Assembly: GCA_001858525.1 (NCBI GenBank)
Contig: LAPX01000016.1
Location: 1-64,000 of the forward strand
DNA: 64,000 bases
Source: Vampirovibrio chlorellavorus
GTDB taxonomy: Bacteria; Cyanobacteriota; Vampirovibrionia; Vampirovibrionales; Vampirovibrionaceae
Direction: 5' to 3'
Part shown: in pieces, positions 42,689 through 51,599 of the stretch
Layout of the letters: each line of letters starts with the position of its first letter
How positions within the stretch are numbered: position 1 is the stretch's first letter
Notes under the pieces: model-generated
Told to the model about the DNA's origin: nothing
Database searches by the model: none
What the model saw: only the letters and a program-made list of their open reading frames with translations
Position numbers and translations under genes: made by a program

Positions 42689-44505
42689 TACTTTTTCTCC
42701 TCCTCAAAGAGCTTCTTCAGTTCAGGGGGCATTTCCGGCGTGGCCTCAGTGCGATACTGCATAGCCCCGTCCTCTCCCTTGCGGATGAGGGCGTTGACGC
42801 TGGCCAGTTTTTCATCGTAGTTGGGGAAGTCCACACGGGTGTGGCCGCCACGGCTTTCACGACGCTCCAATGCGCATTTGGCAACCGCTTTGGAGACCAC
42901 AATCATGTTCTTCAGGTCTTGAGCCAAGTGCCAGCCAGGGTTGAACTGAATAGAGCCTTCCACGGAGACCTTGGCCACCCGCTTCTCAATGGCATCCAAT
43001 TCCACCAGGGCTTTTTGCAGATCTTCTTCCGTCCGCATAATGCCCACTTTGTGCTGCATCACTTCTTGCAGGTCACGGTGCACTTCGTAAGGGCCTTCGC
43101 CGGTGCGTTCAAACGGCGCCAGCAGTTCTTGAGCAGCGGCTTTCACCTGCGCTTCATCGGCCTTGGGAGTACCTTCGACAGACTTGGCGAATTCCACGGC
43201 ACCCAGGCCAGCCAAGCGGCCAAACACCACCAGATCCGACAAGGAGTTGCCACCCAAACGGTTGGCCCCGTGCAGACCAGCGGCACATTCGCCAGCGGCG
43301 AACAAGCCGGGAACAGCGGTCATTTGGTTTTCCGGGTTTACCCGAATACCGCCCATGGTGTAGTGCATAGTAGGGCCCACTTCCATGGGCTGCTTGGTAA
43401 TGTCCACATCCGCCAGCTCTTTGAACTGATGGTACATGCTGGGCAACTTGCGCTTGATGCGGTCAGCATCCTGGTAGCTGATATCGAGGAACACACCACC
43501 GTGTGGGCTCCCACGACCCGCTTGTACTTCGTAGTAAATGGCTTTGGCCACGTTGTCACGGGTGGACAGTTCGGGTGGGCGACGGGCATCGGTATGCTCG
43601 TTGGCCAAAGTGGCCTTCACCCAGCGATCGCACTCTTCCTCGGTTTCCGCAAAGGTGTGTTTGGTTTCCGGCGGCAGATAGTCAAACATAAAGCGTTTGC
43701 CATCCTTGTTCCGCAGGATACCGCCTTCACCGCGAACCCCTTCCGTAACCAGAATCCCACGCACACCCGGTGGCCATACCATCCCGGTGGGGTGAAACTG
43801 AATGAACTCCATATCCAGCAGATCGGCACCAGCGTCATAGGCCAATGTCTGACCGTCGCCGGTGTATTCCCAGGAGTTGGAGGTAATCTTCCAGGCTTTG
43901 CCGGTACCGCCAGTGGCCAGAATCACGGCCTTGGCGTTGAATACCACAAAGCGGCCACTTTCGCGCCAGTAGCCAAAGGCACCATTGACCCGGCCATCGC
44001 CGTCTTTCAGCAACTGGCTGACCGTACACTCCATGTACACATCAATACCGGAGTGAACGCCTTTGTCTTGCAGGGTGCGGATCATTTCCAGGCCAGTACG
44101 GTCGCCCACGTGGGCCAAGCGCTTGTAGGTGTGCCCACCAAAGGCCCGCTGGCTAATTTTACCGTCCTTGGTGCGGTCGAACACGGCGCCCCATTGCTGA
44201 AGCTCGTTGATACGGTCGGGGGCTTGCTTGGCGTGCAGCTCAGCCATACGCCAGTTGTTCATGAACTTGCCACCCTTCATGGTGTCCTTGAAGTGGGTTT
44301 GCCAGCCATCTTGAGGATCAACGTTCCCCAGTGCGGCGGCGGCGCCACCTTCAGCCATAACGGTGTGGGCTTTACCCAACAGGGATTTGCAAACCAGACC
44401 CACAGACAACCCTTGGGCCGATACTTCAATTGCGGCACGCAGACCGGCGCCACCGGCCCCAATGACCAGCACGTCGTGCGTGTGTGTTTCGTAAGTCACG
44501 CTCAT
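42688..44505 (-). CDS. sdhA: Succinate dehydrogenase flavoprotein subunit
   Basis: This 605-residue subunit oxidises succinate to fumarate with covalently bound FAD. Near the N-terminus DVLVIGAGGAGLRAAIE binds FAD and LLGKAHTVMAEGG contains the His that normally carries the flavin. FIQFHPTGM, GEGGILRNKDG and RLGGNSLSDLVVFGRLAG complete the family motifs. It lies between sdhC and sdhB in the same operon, with sdhC ending 1 nt before it. Both succinate dehydrogenase and fumarate reductase fit the sequence; respiration together with ETF-QO in this window favours the dehydrogenase direction. Confidence 0.97.
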   Translation of the reverse strand: MSVTYETHTHDVLVIGAGGAGLRAAIEVSAQGLSVGLVCKSLLGKAHTVMAEGGAAAALGNVDPQDGWQTHFKDTMKGGKFMNNWRMAELHAKQAPDRINELQQWGAVFDRTKDGKISQRAFGGHTYKRLAHVGDRTGLEMIRTLQDKGVHSGIDVYMECTVSQLLKDGDGRVNGAFGYWRESGRFVVFNAKAVILATGGTGKAWKITSNSWEYTGDGQTLAYDAGADLLDMEFIQFHPTGMVWPPGVRGILVTEGVRGEGGILRNKDGKRFMFDYLPPETKHTFAETEEECDRWVKATLANEHTDARRPPELSTRDNVAKAIYYEVQAGRGSPHGGVFLDISYQDADRIKRKLPSMYHQFKELADVDITKQPMEVGPTMHYTMGGIRVNPENQMTAVPGLFAAGECAAGLHGANRLGGNSLSDLVVFGRLAGLGAVEFAKSVEGTPKADEAQVKAAAQELLAPFERTGEGPYEVHRDLQEVMQHKVGIMRTEEDLQKALVELDAIEKRVAKVSVEGSIQFNPGWHLAQDLKNMIVVSKAVAKCALERRESRGGHTRVDFPNYDEKLASVNALIRKGEDGAMQYRTEATPEMPPELKKLFEEEKK

Positions 44506-45375
44506 CTAGAACATACCTTTCCAAGAAAATTCAAAAATCCGGTCAAAGTTGGCCGGAATGATACCACGGGACAGTGCAGTTAAATAAATGTCCGCCACAA
44601 TCACAAAGCCCAGACTGACCCAGCCAAACAGACCGTGCTTGGCGTTCAGGATGCTCTGGCGCTGGAAAGCGTGGCCACGGGCCTCGTTGACAGGGCAAGA
44701 GGAGAAGCAGTCGATCTGCCCACCCAGAATGTGCCGCCAGGAGTGGCAACTAAACACATACAGAGACAGCAAGACCACATCCAGCGTGATGATTAAACTA
44801 CCCACGCCCAGCCGGAAACCGGTAAAGCCGGGGCTGAAGTAGGAGCAAATCACGTCAATAGAGTGCAGACCAATAAAAGCCGCCGCCAGGTAGAAAAAGT
44901 AACGGTGCAGGTTCATCAATACCATGGGCAGGGCTTTTTCACCCATGTACTTTTTGCCGCTACCCAACAACGCAATCAAGGGACTTTTGGGATTCACATC
45001 CACGGCGCAAGCAGCCGGGGCCGTGAATAAGGAACGATAGTAGACCCGGCGATAGAAATAGCAGGTGGCCCGGAAACCGGCAGGCACCCACAAAATGAAC
45101 AGGGCCGGAGACAAAATCCAACCCATGTTGCCATTGCCGGGAACTCTTTCCAGAAAAGGCAGGTGCAACCCCAACATGTGCGCCCAATGCGGCAGATAAG
45201 GCGTATAAAGAGGAGAAATATAATTGGTACCGGGAAGTTCACTGGGGAAGTTTTGCAGTGCCCGGAAAGTCGCGTAAATAATGAAAACGACCAGGGCCAG
45301 ACCCGCCAGTATGGGCTCAACTTGCCAGCCATCGACGCGATCGGTTCCCTGATTTCTCGTTGCAGTTGTAGCCAC
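44506..45375 (-). CDS. sdhC: Succinate dehydrogenase single-chain membrane anchor
   Basis: The 289-residue integral membrane subunit has five to six hydrophobic segments: ILAGLALVVFIIYATFRAL, LSPALFILWVPAGFRATCYF, YFFYLAAAFIGLHSIDVIC, LIITLDVVLLSLYVFSC and WVSLGFVIVADIYLTALS. Histidines in or near these helices (HRYFFYL, HSWRHILGG) could ligate heme. A single long anchor in place of separate SdhC and SdhD is typical of actinobacterial or Bacteroidetes-like complexes. The start is GTG with AGGA 10 nt upstream. It is the first gene of sdhCAB. Confidence 0.9.
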   Translation of the reverse strand: MATTATRNQGTDRVDGWQVEPILAGLALVVFIIYATFRALQNFPSELPGTNYISPLYTPYLPHWAHMLGLHLPFLERVPGNGNMGWILSPALFILWVPAGFRATCYFYRRVYYRSLFTAPAACAVDVNPKSPLIALLGSGKKYMGEKALPMVLMNLHRYFFYLAAAFIGLHSIDVICSYFSPGFTGFRLGVGSLIITLDVVLLSLYVFSCHSWRHILGGQIDCFSSCPVNEARGHAFQRQSILNAKHGLFGWVSLGFVIVADIYLTALSRGIIPANFDRIFEFSWKGMF

Positions 45376-45519
45376 GCTTCAAAGTTCCTATAATTTAATA
45401 ATCAGTTGAGTGCGAAAAGAGTCGCACTGGATGCAACCTTTAGCTCCATATTATGCTAAGCCCAAACAGGCTTCTGTGATTTCTCTCAAAGAAGGCCGGA
45501 AAAGAGGCTGATTTTAAAG

Positions 45520-45786
45520 CTATCGGATTGGCTTGCCCGGTAAATTGGCCCCAACGCGCTCCAGCTCAAACAACACCTGTTCATCGGTGGTGGCAGAGAC
45601 GGCAATTTTCTGGAACGTCTCGGAATCCACGTTCAGCTCCCGCAGCAGGCCACGATCCATGGGACAAGGGTACTCCAGGTCGTATTGCTCAATCTCGCCA
45701 GCGGCTTCCAGCCGGGCCTTGTCTATCATCCGGGCCAGCCAACCAATGCCACCCACTTGCAGATTGCCACTTCTTGGCTCCGCCAT
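45520..45786 (-). CDS. DUF5069-family small protein
   Basis: The 88-residue protein shows the usual pattern of DUF5069: GGIGWLARMIDKARLEAAGE, then YDLEYPCPMDRGLLREL, with the conserved YPCP(M/L)D core. Nothing is known of the function of this domain, although members occur across many phyla. AGGAGG 5 nt before the ATG is the strongest ribosome binding site in the area. It lies just upstream of the sdh operon with a 145-nt gap and its own start; operon membership is not clear. Confidence 0.85.
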   Translation of the reverse strand: MAEPRSGNLQVGGIGWLARMIDKARLEAAGEIEQYDLEYPCPMDRGLLRELNVDSETFQKIAVSATTDEQVLFELERVGANLPGKPIR

Positions 45787-45921
45787 AATAGCCTCCTTTA
45801 TAGTTCATGATTCTATACAACAACGAGCCCCCATCGTACCGAAAAGAAAACAAGCAATCTATGCCCACTTGCCGGAAATTACACACTGCACAGTGGAGCC
45901 CGTTTGACCTATAATGGCCCT

Positions 45922-47079
45922 ATGTTCCGATTTTTGAAAAATCAAATCATCCCCGGACAGAGAGCGTTACAGGTTTCCAAGAACTTCAGCATCCCGTTGG
46001 AAAGCTTTGCCACCACGGGCGAGCGCGACGCGATTCTGGCCTCGTCTGGTATGGGGAAATCCTATTTAACCGGGGTCTTGCTGGAAGAAACCCTGGAAAA
46101 TGGCTGTCTGGTGCTGGTCATCGATCCGGAAGGCGAGCACTTTACTTTGGCCGAGCGCTACCCCATGCTGATTATCGGGGGGGAACACGGCAGTTTGCCG
46201 CTGGATGAAGAGGGCATTGATCTCTATATAGAGGCCATGCTGCAAAATCGACTGTCGGCGGTGTTCGATTTATCCGAGTATCTGGATGAAGAACAACAGC
46301 ATTTATACGGCCTGATTGTGGATTGTCTGTTTCAGGCAGAACAAAAGTACCGCACCAAAATCCGGCTGGTGGTGGAAGAAGCCCAGATTTACGCCCCCCA
46401 GCGTATGGCGGGCGGCAGTTCTCCGGCCAAACGGGGCAAAAAGAAAAGCATTGACCCGGTGCAGGCCTCCCAAAAAATTGCCAAACGGGGCCGCAAACGG
46501 GCCATTGATAGCCTGTGGGCCACCCAGCGGCCTGCCAGCCTGAGCAAAGACATTTTGAGCCAGTGCAACCGCTTCTGGTTCGGGGGCATTCAGTCAGAGC
46601 AAGATTATAAAGCCATTAAGCCCTTTTTGAATGAAGCCGGTATTTCCTTTGCCGCCATTAAAGCCCTGAAACCCGGCGAATTTTACTACTACGCCAAGGG
46701 CGAGACCCATATCCTGAAAGTCAGAAAACGGCACTGCAAGCACGCCGGGGCCACCCCGGAAGCTGGGCAAACCTTCAGCGCCATGGCCGACGGGCAGATG
46801 GAAGACACCATGAAGGCCCTCATTCAGGAAATTAACAAGCGCACCGTGCAAAAGCGGGAAGAAGATTCCGAAATCGCCCGCCTGAAGCAAGTCATTCGGG
46901 AACTAGAGCAGGAAAACAAAAAGTTAGCCAAAGATCTGGATGAAGAACGCATGGCCACCAAAGTTATTGAGCGTCTGGGTTCAACACCAGCCAGTAGTAG
47001 CCCCAAACCCTTGCGGAAATCCCGCTTGGCCGATCTGGACAAACCGGGCCCGGAAAAGATTATTCTGGAAAGTTCCTAG
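45922..47079 (+). CDS. HerA/DUF87-like ATPase
   Basis: This 385-residue P-loop ATPase shows Walker A at residues 40-48 (ASSGMGKSYL), the HerA/DUF87 VIDPEGEH after strand 2 (67-73) and Walker B with two acids (LVVEEAQIYAP, 149-159). An Arg-rich WATQRPASLSKDIL region resembles the arginine-finger/sensor strand of HerA-FtsK family ATPases. Residues ~292-345 form a coiled coil (REEDSEIARLKQVIRELEQE) and the tail is Ser/Pro/Lys-rich. HerA proteins are ring translocases acting on DNA ends, often with a nuclease. The next gene, 12 nt downstream, is an HNH nuclease, so the two probably work together. The start is set at the ATG at 45922. Confidence 0.85.
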   Translation: MFRFLKNQIIPGQRALQVSKNFSIPLESFATTGERDAILASSGMGKSYLTGVLLEETLENGCLVLVIDPEGEHFTLAERYPMLIIGGEHGSLPLDEEGIDLYIEAMLQNRLSAVFDLSEYLDEEQQHLYGLIVDCLFQAEQKYRTKIRLVVEEAQIYAPQRMAGGSSPAKRGKKKSIDPVQASQKIAKRGRKRAIDSLWATQRPASLSKDILSQCNRFWFGGIQSEQDYKAIKPFLNEAGISFAAIKALKPGEFYYYAKGETHILKVRKRHCKHAGATPEAGQTFSAMADGQMEDTMKALIQEINKRTVQKREEDSEIARLKQVIRELEQENKKLAKDLDEERMATKVIERLGSTPASSSPKPLRKSRLADLDKPGPEKIILESS

Positions 47080-47091
47080 GAGGCCTTTCTC

Positions 47092-47481
47092 GTGCCCTTG
47101 TCAAATCGGGTCTGCTTTCTGGTGAACCTGCGGGATGCCTTGCGTTGCAGGCAATGCGGAAAACAGCCCCAAGGCCCTGAGAATTATCACCGGGGGTTTG
47201 AGTACCATCACCGGCTCCCCCGAAGCCAAGGCGGGTCAGATGAGGTGGAAAATATCGTACTGCTGTGCCACGAGTGCCATCAGCAAGGGCATAAGACCAC
47301 CAACACCAAGGACGAGCGCTTGAGCGTTCTGGATCTTCGCCCGCCAGCGTGCTTTTTGTGCTGGCACTGCCAGACCCGTTTGGAGAGCCGAAGCGTTGAA
47401 ATGAACTGCGGCTGGTACCGTTGCCATGCCTGTCAAACCCAAATTCCTCTGTACCAGCATTTCTCTACCGCATTAGCGTAG
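47092..47481 (+). CDS. HNH-family nuclease partner of the HerA-like ATPase
   Basis: This 129-residue protein has an HNH-type zinc/ββα domain: CRQCGKQPQGPENYH, FEYHHRLPRSQGG (the His pair), VLLCHECHQQGH with an H-x-C-C pattern, and a second zinc ribbon (CWHCQTRLESR, CHACQTQIPLY). It begins at a GTG with AGGAGG at 8 nt, 12 nt after the ATPase stop, so the two are co-translated. It is a nuclease by fold; its target is unknown. HerA plus a nuclease is seen in DNA end-processing and in several phage-defence operons. Confidence 0.85.
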   Translation: MPLSNRVCFLVNLRDALRCRQCGKQPQGPENYHRGFEYHHRLPRSQGGSDEVENIVLLCHECHQQGHKTTNTKDERLSVLDLRPPACFLCWHCQTRLESRSVEMNCGWYRCHACQTQIPLYQHFSTALA

Positions 47482-47498
47482 CTGGCCCACTGGGCTGG

Positions 47499-47527
47499 TT
47501 GCCGAAACGCATGACCTCCCGTACAAT
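47499..47527 (+). promoter_or_regulatory. Promoter of tRNA-Leu(UAG)
   Basis: TTGCCG (47499-47504), a 17-nt spacer and TACAAT (47522-47527), 27 nt before the tRNA. Confidence 0.65.
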
Positions 47528-47553
47528 GAAGACCAACCTCAGGAAATATCGCC

Positions 47554-47637
47554 GGGCGAGTGGCGAAATGGTATACGCGCTAGTCTTAGGAACTAGTGGA
47601 GCAATCCGTGCAGGTTCAAGTCCTGTCTCGCCCACCA
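47554..47637 (+). tRNA. tRNA-Leu(UAG)
   Basis: Acceptor GGGCGAG/CTCGCCC, D-arm GCGAAATGGTATACGC, anticodon stem CTAGT/ACTAG with loop CTTAGGA (anticodon TAG), long variable arm TGGAGCAATCCGTG identical to that of tRNA-Leu(GAG), and T-loop TTCAAGT. CCA is encoded at 47635-47637. It reads CUA and probably CUG. Confidence 0.96.
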
Positions 47638-47670
47638 TCCCAACTTTTACCTGCATTCAGGGTTTCCAGT

Positions 47671-48735
47671 GTGATCTCCACGCCGTCCTATTCCCCAGCA
47701 AGAGCTAGTTATGCTGGGCTAAAGCTTCCAAACCGTTTCCCGGCCCCACAGATGCAGCCGCAATTTCGGGGCAGTGTCTTTTCCATCCCGCAAGCCAGCC
47801 CTGCGGATCGGGTTTTGGCCCACATCCCCCCGGCGGATCAGGCTGTTTTGGCCGATTTTTTCAAGCGCTTTCTATTGGCTGGAGAGGAGCCCTTTGGCTT
47901 TACCCTGTTTGGCAATAAACCCTTGACGCTGGGGATGTTATACCGCTTCGAATACACACCCTACAATGAAAAACCTCAACCAGACTTAATGCAAGGCGCC
48001 ACGACCTTACTGAAATACCAACCACTGTTTAACAATTCCAACTTTGTGTTCAAACTGGTAAAACCGTATTACAAAACGGTGCGCACAGATGTTTACGACT
48101 TAATGCTGCTCAACCGAAAAGCCTGTCTAGATGTTATTGGGGCAAATTTAAATCGCTTTCAGCAGCACTTTGGGCCCAATGCCACCCCAAAATCAATTCT
48201 ACAAAAAATTGAAAACACCCCTAAGACAACAGAAATCCTGCCCAATGGTGAACTAATGGGGCTATTGTTCGGTTATGGGCGGGTCAACAACCAAACCTAT
48301 GCGCGATATATGCAATTACAAGATCGCCAGCACCCACCCCAATCGGTTCCAATCCAAACGCCCACCCCAGCCAACCAACTGTGGATAACTGAGGGTTCCC
48401 AAAAAGTTCACCATACCGCCAATCCGGCAGTATGGCCTTATCCAGGGTATGCCAACGCTCAGGCGGAACTGGACCAGCTGGTTCAGGAATTTCCAATTTG
48501 GGGACGTACAGAGAATGGCGACCCTAGTCCTATTCAGTTGCCTATTTTCCGTAACTTATTCCGCCACCCGGAAAACCAGGTGCTGACTCAAAATTACATA
48601 AATCAACGAAACCAGATTGCGCAGGTTTACCAAAGCCCCGATCTACTGAAACGGGTCATTGAGCAACTGCTACAACCGGCGCCCGGAGCATTGCAAACGA
48701 CAGCTAACCTGGCCACCCGCCAATGGGTTGCCTAG
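47671..48735 (+). CDS. Unknown protein downstream of tRNA-Leu
   Basis: The 354-residue product is not recognised. A conserved-looking block near residues 48-90 (PPADQAVLADFFKRFLLA, then GEEPFGFTLFGNKPLTLGML) is followed by a mixed helical region and a Pro/Gln-rich stretch (QSVPIQTPTPANQLW). About 30 residues of Pro/Ser/Arg-rich sequence precede QMQPQFRGSVFS, which recalls the RFxG extension of other genes here. The start is uncertain: the open frame begins inside the tRNA, so a GTG at 47671 with AGGG 8 nt upstream is chosen; ATG 47752 is an alternative. There is no signal peptide. The role is unknown. Confidence 0.7.
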   Translation: MISTPSYSPARASYAGLKLPNRFPAPQMQPQFRGSVFSIPQASPADRVLAHIPPADQAVLADFFKRFLLAGEEPFGFTLFGNKPLTLGMLYRFEYTPYNEKPQPDLMQGATTLLKYQPLFNNSNFVFKLVKPYYKTVRTDVYDLMLLNRKACLDVIGANLNRFQQHFGPNATPKSILQKIENTPKTTEILPNGELMGLLFGYGRVNNQTYARYMQLQDRQHPPQSVPIQTPTPANQLWITEGSQKVHHTANPAVWPYPGYANAQAELDQLVQEFPIWGRTENGDPSPIQLPIFRNLFRHPENQVLTQNYINQRNQIAQVYQSPDLLKRVIEQLLQPAPGALQTTANLATRQWVA

Positions 48736-48792
48736 GCGCTTCTGGGTTTAAAAATAACGCTAGAACTCAGAAATAGGTGAAAAACACCGTAC

Positions 48793-48996
48793 TTACTTTT
48801 GATACAACCGTGCGTTAAATTTTGCCTTTTTAAATTTGGCGGGATCCTGCAGACGCTTCATGGTTGAAAATTCGGCGGATGTATCAAACTGGGCCACAAA
48901 ATGATCTGGCCCGGCCTGACTTTTGGCAGTCGTGGAATCATGTGGTTGCTTTGGGACTTCTTCCGGCTGAATAAATTTGATGATCGGATTATCCAT
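48793..48996 (-). CDS. Unknown small acidic/basic protein
   Basis: This 67-residue protein starts NPIIKFIQPEEVPKQ and ends in a Lys/Arg-rich tail (DPAKFKKAKFNARLYQK). It has no signal, membrane helix or known domain. ATG 48996 has GGGG 10 nt upstream; the open frame runs 20 codons further with no better site. Composition is protein-like. It is an orphan gene convergent with the unknown gene at 47671. Confidence 0.5.
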   Translation of the reverse strand: MDNPIIKFIQPEEVPKQPHDSTTAKSQAGPDHFVAQFDTSAEFSTMKRLQDPAKFKKAKFNARLYQK

Positions 48997-49262
48997 CGTT
49001 ACTGTACCCCACTTGTTATTTTCGTTGTGAATCATCGTTGTAAATGAAGAGAACAACCCACTGAGAATGTTTTATTTTAGCTTCGGATAAGTTTGTTATT
49101 TTTCTCACTATCGTCCAGCTTCACGAATTCTGTATAAGCCGGATATATGATTTTTCTCCACGAATTGGGTTGCCCAAGCTAAAATGGTTCAGAGCAAAAT
49201 GCCCTGAGTGCGTTTTTTCAGTAAAAAATGCTCAAAAAAAGTACTCAAAAAGGATATCGGCT

Positions 49263-51599
49263 TTGAAGCTGCTACAGGAAAACACCGACAATCACCTGCC
49301 AGACTCGATGCAAGCGCGTCGGCCCTGGCATATCAAGTTACTTAAAAAACTGCTCACTACGGTGTTTTCAGCCAATGGACTAACTGTGGTCATTGGCTTG
49401 GGTCTCATTGTGCTGATGACGGGTCTAATCAGCGTGGACTACCTGCAGCGCTCCCGCAATATTGATAAAAGCGGCATCAGCCAGGCGGATTTTTATGCCA
49501 TCAATCGCATGGAAATTGTGGATCGCGAAGCCACCCAGCGGAAAATTGACCGGGCTCGTCAAACCATCCCCCCCATTTATCAGGCGGATGAACCGCACAA
49601 TCAGGACATTGCAAGAGCACTGGACAAACTGACCGCGCAACTGGGCGCTTTGGCCACCAATACGGCCATTCCTGCGACGGCCCGTTATTCCCGTTACCAA
49701 CAACTCACCACTGACGCGCCCAATGTCGAAAAGATTTACAAGCAGTACTTTAGCGCGCCGATTCCGGCCAAGGACTGGGAAGAAATAACACAAGCCAGCC
49801 GCATTGGCATGGAACGCATCCTGAAAGCCGGCTTTACCGAAGCGGATGAACAACTCAAACGGGGAGCCACCCTGCAATACAGTATTCCGGAAACCGGCTT
49901 TAACCCCCGTTACCGTGGGCTGGTTTATTTTCTACTGGATGCCTCACTGGAACCAAACCTGATTCTGGATGAGATTGCAATGAAGCGCAAACAGAAAGAG
50001 GTTAGCGCCCAGATTAACCAGCAGCCGGAAATCAAAGTCTTTAGCAGCAAGGAAAAAATCATCAGCAAAGGAGAAAAAGCCTCAGCCGTGCAATTGGCGG
50101 CCTTGCAACGCATGGGTAAACTCTCCGGTGGCAGCAACTGGGTAGCCGTGCTGGGCGTGTTTCTGCTGAATTTGCTGTTTGTGTTTACCCTGTGGAGTTA
50201 CCTGTACAACTTCCGGAATCATCAGTTCTTTCGCCCCTCTTACGCCGCGCTGATCAGCACCCTGATTTTGCTGACCACCGTATTTTTCAACCTGCAAGAG
50301 GCCGGGACCTTTGGCCATATTCCCCTGTTTGCCTTCCCGCTGGCCACCGTGGCCCTTAGCCTGGCGATTTTTATGACCCCACTGCTCAGTGTGCTGGCCA
50401 CCACTTTATTGGTGTTTCTGCTGGCCCTGACCCTGCGGGCGGACTTCGCCAGCCTATCGGTGCTGCTGTTTGGCAGTTACATGGGTATTTATATTGTGGG
50501 CAAACGCATTCAGTTCAGCGACCGGGGCAAACTGATGTACGCCGGATTTTATGTGGGCGCTACCAACGTGTTGGTTTTACTGGCCCTGAGCCTGCTGCGC
50601 CCGGCCTACGTGGACGCCTCTGGCCTGCCTGCCGCCGCCGATGTCATGGACTGGAGCCTGTTTAACCTGAAGATGATGGGGTTCAGCTTCTTTAGTGGCG
50701 TCCTGTCCGGAATCCTGACCATTGGCTGGCTTCCCCTGCTGGAAACCCTGTTTGGCCTGATTACCCCGTACACCCTGATGGAGCTGGGCAACCACGATCA
50801 ACCCCTGCTAAAGCGCATGCAATTTGAAGCCCCCGGCACGTTCCACCACAGCCTCATGGTGGCCTCCCTGGCCGAAGCCGCCGCCGAGGCCATTGACGCC
50901 AATGCCTTACTCACCCGGGTGGGTTGCCTGTACCATGACATCGGTAAAATGAAGCGTCCCCTGTTTTTTATTGAGAACCAGGCCTACTTCGGGGTAGAAA
51001 ATCCGCATGACAAACTGACGCCCCGACTCAGTAAGATGGTGATTACCGCCCACCCCAGAGACAGCATTGAAATGGCCAAGCAGCACAAACTGCCCGAAAT
51101 ACTGATGCGCTTTATGACCGAGCACCATGGCACCCTGACCGCCGGGTATTTCTACAACAAGGCCTGTATTGAAGAAGGGGTGGAAAACGTCAATAAGTCC
51201 CAATTCCGCTACCCCGGCCCCAAGCCCGCCAGCAAGGAAACCGCCATTGTTATGCTGGCCGATGCCTGTGAATCAGCGGTGCGTGCCCTGAAAACCCCTT
51301 CCGTCAGCGCAGTGGAAGAACGCATTGACAAGATCATTCAGCAGCGAATTGAAGACGGCCAGTTTGATAACTGCCCCATCACCTTTGAAGACATTTACAA
51401 AATCAAGCAGACCTTTGTGCGAGTCCTGCGCGGCATTCAGCACAACCGGATTGAATACCAGCAAAACATGATGCGGGAACTGGGGCGTCGCCTACCACCC
51501 ACCAATTTACCTGATCAAACCGCCCTGCATAACGCCCTGAATCAGGCGCAAGCCCAACCCAAACCCAACCCAGCAGGAGAACAACCCCAGGATGGCTGA
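49263..51599 (+). CDS. pgpH: 7TM-HD membrane protein, PgpH/YqfF family
   Basis: The 778-residue inner-membrane protein has one N-terminal membrane helix, a large extracytoplasmic domain (~60-300) and about seven helices (e.g. WVAVLGVFLLNLLFVFTLW, HIPLFAFPLATVALSLAIFM). A cytoplasmic HD domain then begins at FHHSLMVASLAEAAAEAID with VGCLYHDIGKMKRP. Relatives hydrolyse cyclic di-AMP. The best start is a TTG at 49263 with AAGGA 7 nt upstream; the longer frame from 49170 has no site. It overlaps ybeY by 8 nt in the pgpH-ybeY-dgkA order common in Firmicutes and other phyla. Confidence 0.93.
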   Translation: MKLLQENTDNHLPDSMQARRPWHIKLLKKLLTTVFSANGLTVVIGLGLIVLMTGLISVDYLQRSRNIDKSGISQADFYAINRMEIVDREATQRKIDRARQTIPPIYQADEPHNQDIARALDKLTAQLGALATNTAIPATARYSRYQQLTTDAPNVEKIYKQYFSAPIPAKDWEEITQASRIGMERILKAGFTEADEQLKRGATLQYSIPETGFNPRYRGLVYFLLDASLEPNLILDEIAMKRKQKEVSAQINQQPEIKVFSSKEKIISKGEKASAVQLAALQRMGKLSGGSNWVAVLGVFLLNLLFVFTLWSYLYNFRNHQFFRPSYAALISTLILLTTVFFNLQEAGTFGHIPLFAFPLATVALSLAIFMTPLLSVLATTLLVFLLALTLRADFASLSVLLFGSYMGIYIVGKRIQFSDRGKLMYAGFYVGATNVLVLLALSLLRPAYVDASGLPAAADVMDWSLFNLKMMGFSFFSGVLSGILTIGWLPLLETLFGLITPYTLMELGNHDQPLLKRMQFEAPGTFHHSLMVASLAEAAAEAIDANALLTRVGCLYHDIGKMKRPLFFIENQAYFGVENPHDKLTPRLSKMVITAHPRDSIEMAKQHKLPEILMRFMTEHHGTLTAGYFYNKACIEEGVENVNKSQFRYPGPKPASKETAIVMLADACESAVRALKTPSVSAVEERIDKIIQQRIEDGQFDNCPITFEDIYKIKQTFVRVLRGIQHNRIEYQQNMMRELGRRLPPTNLPDQTALHNALNQAQAQPKPNPAGEQPQDG

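Noticed and set aside
42841-44583. 580-residue open frame opposite sdhA
   Set aside because: It is the antisense shadow of the well-supported sdhA gene; the His/Gly-rich translation has no family features.
45533-45907. Plus-strand open frame of 124 residues opposite the DUF5069 gene
   Set aside because: It is the reverse of a gene with a clear domain and strong ribosome binding site.
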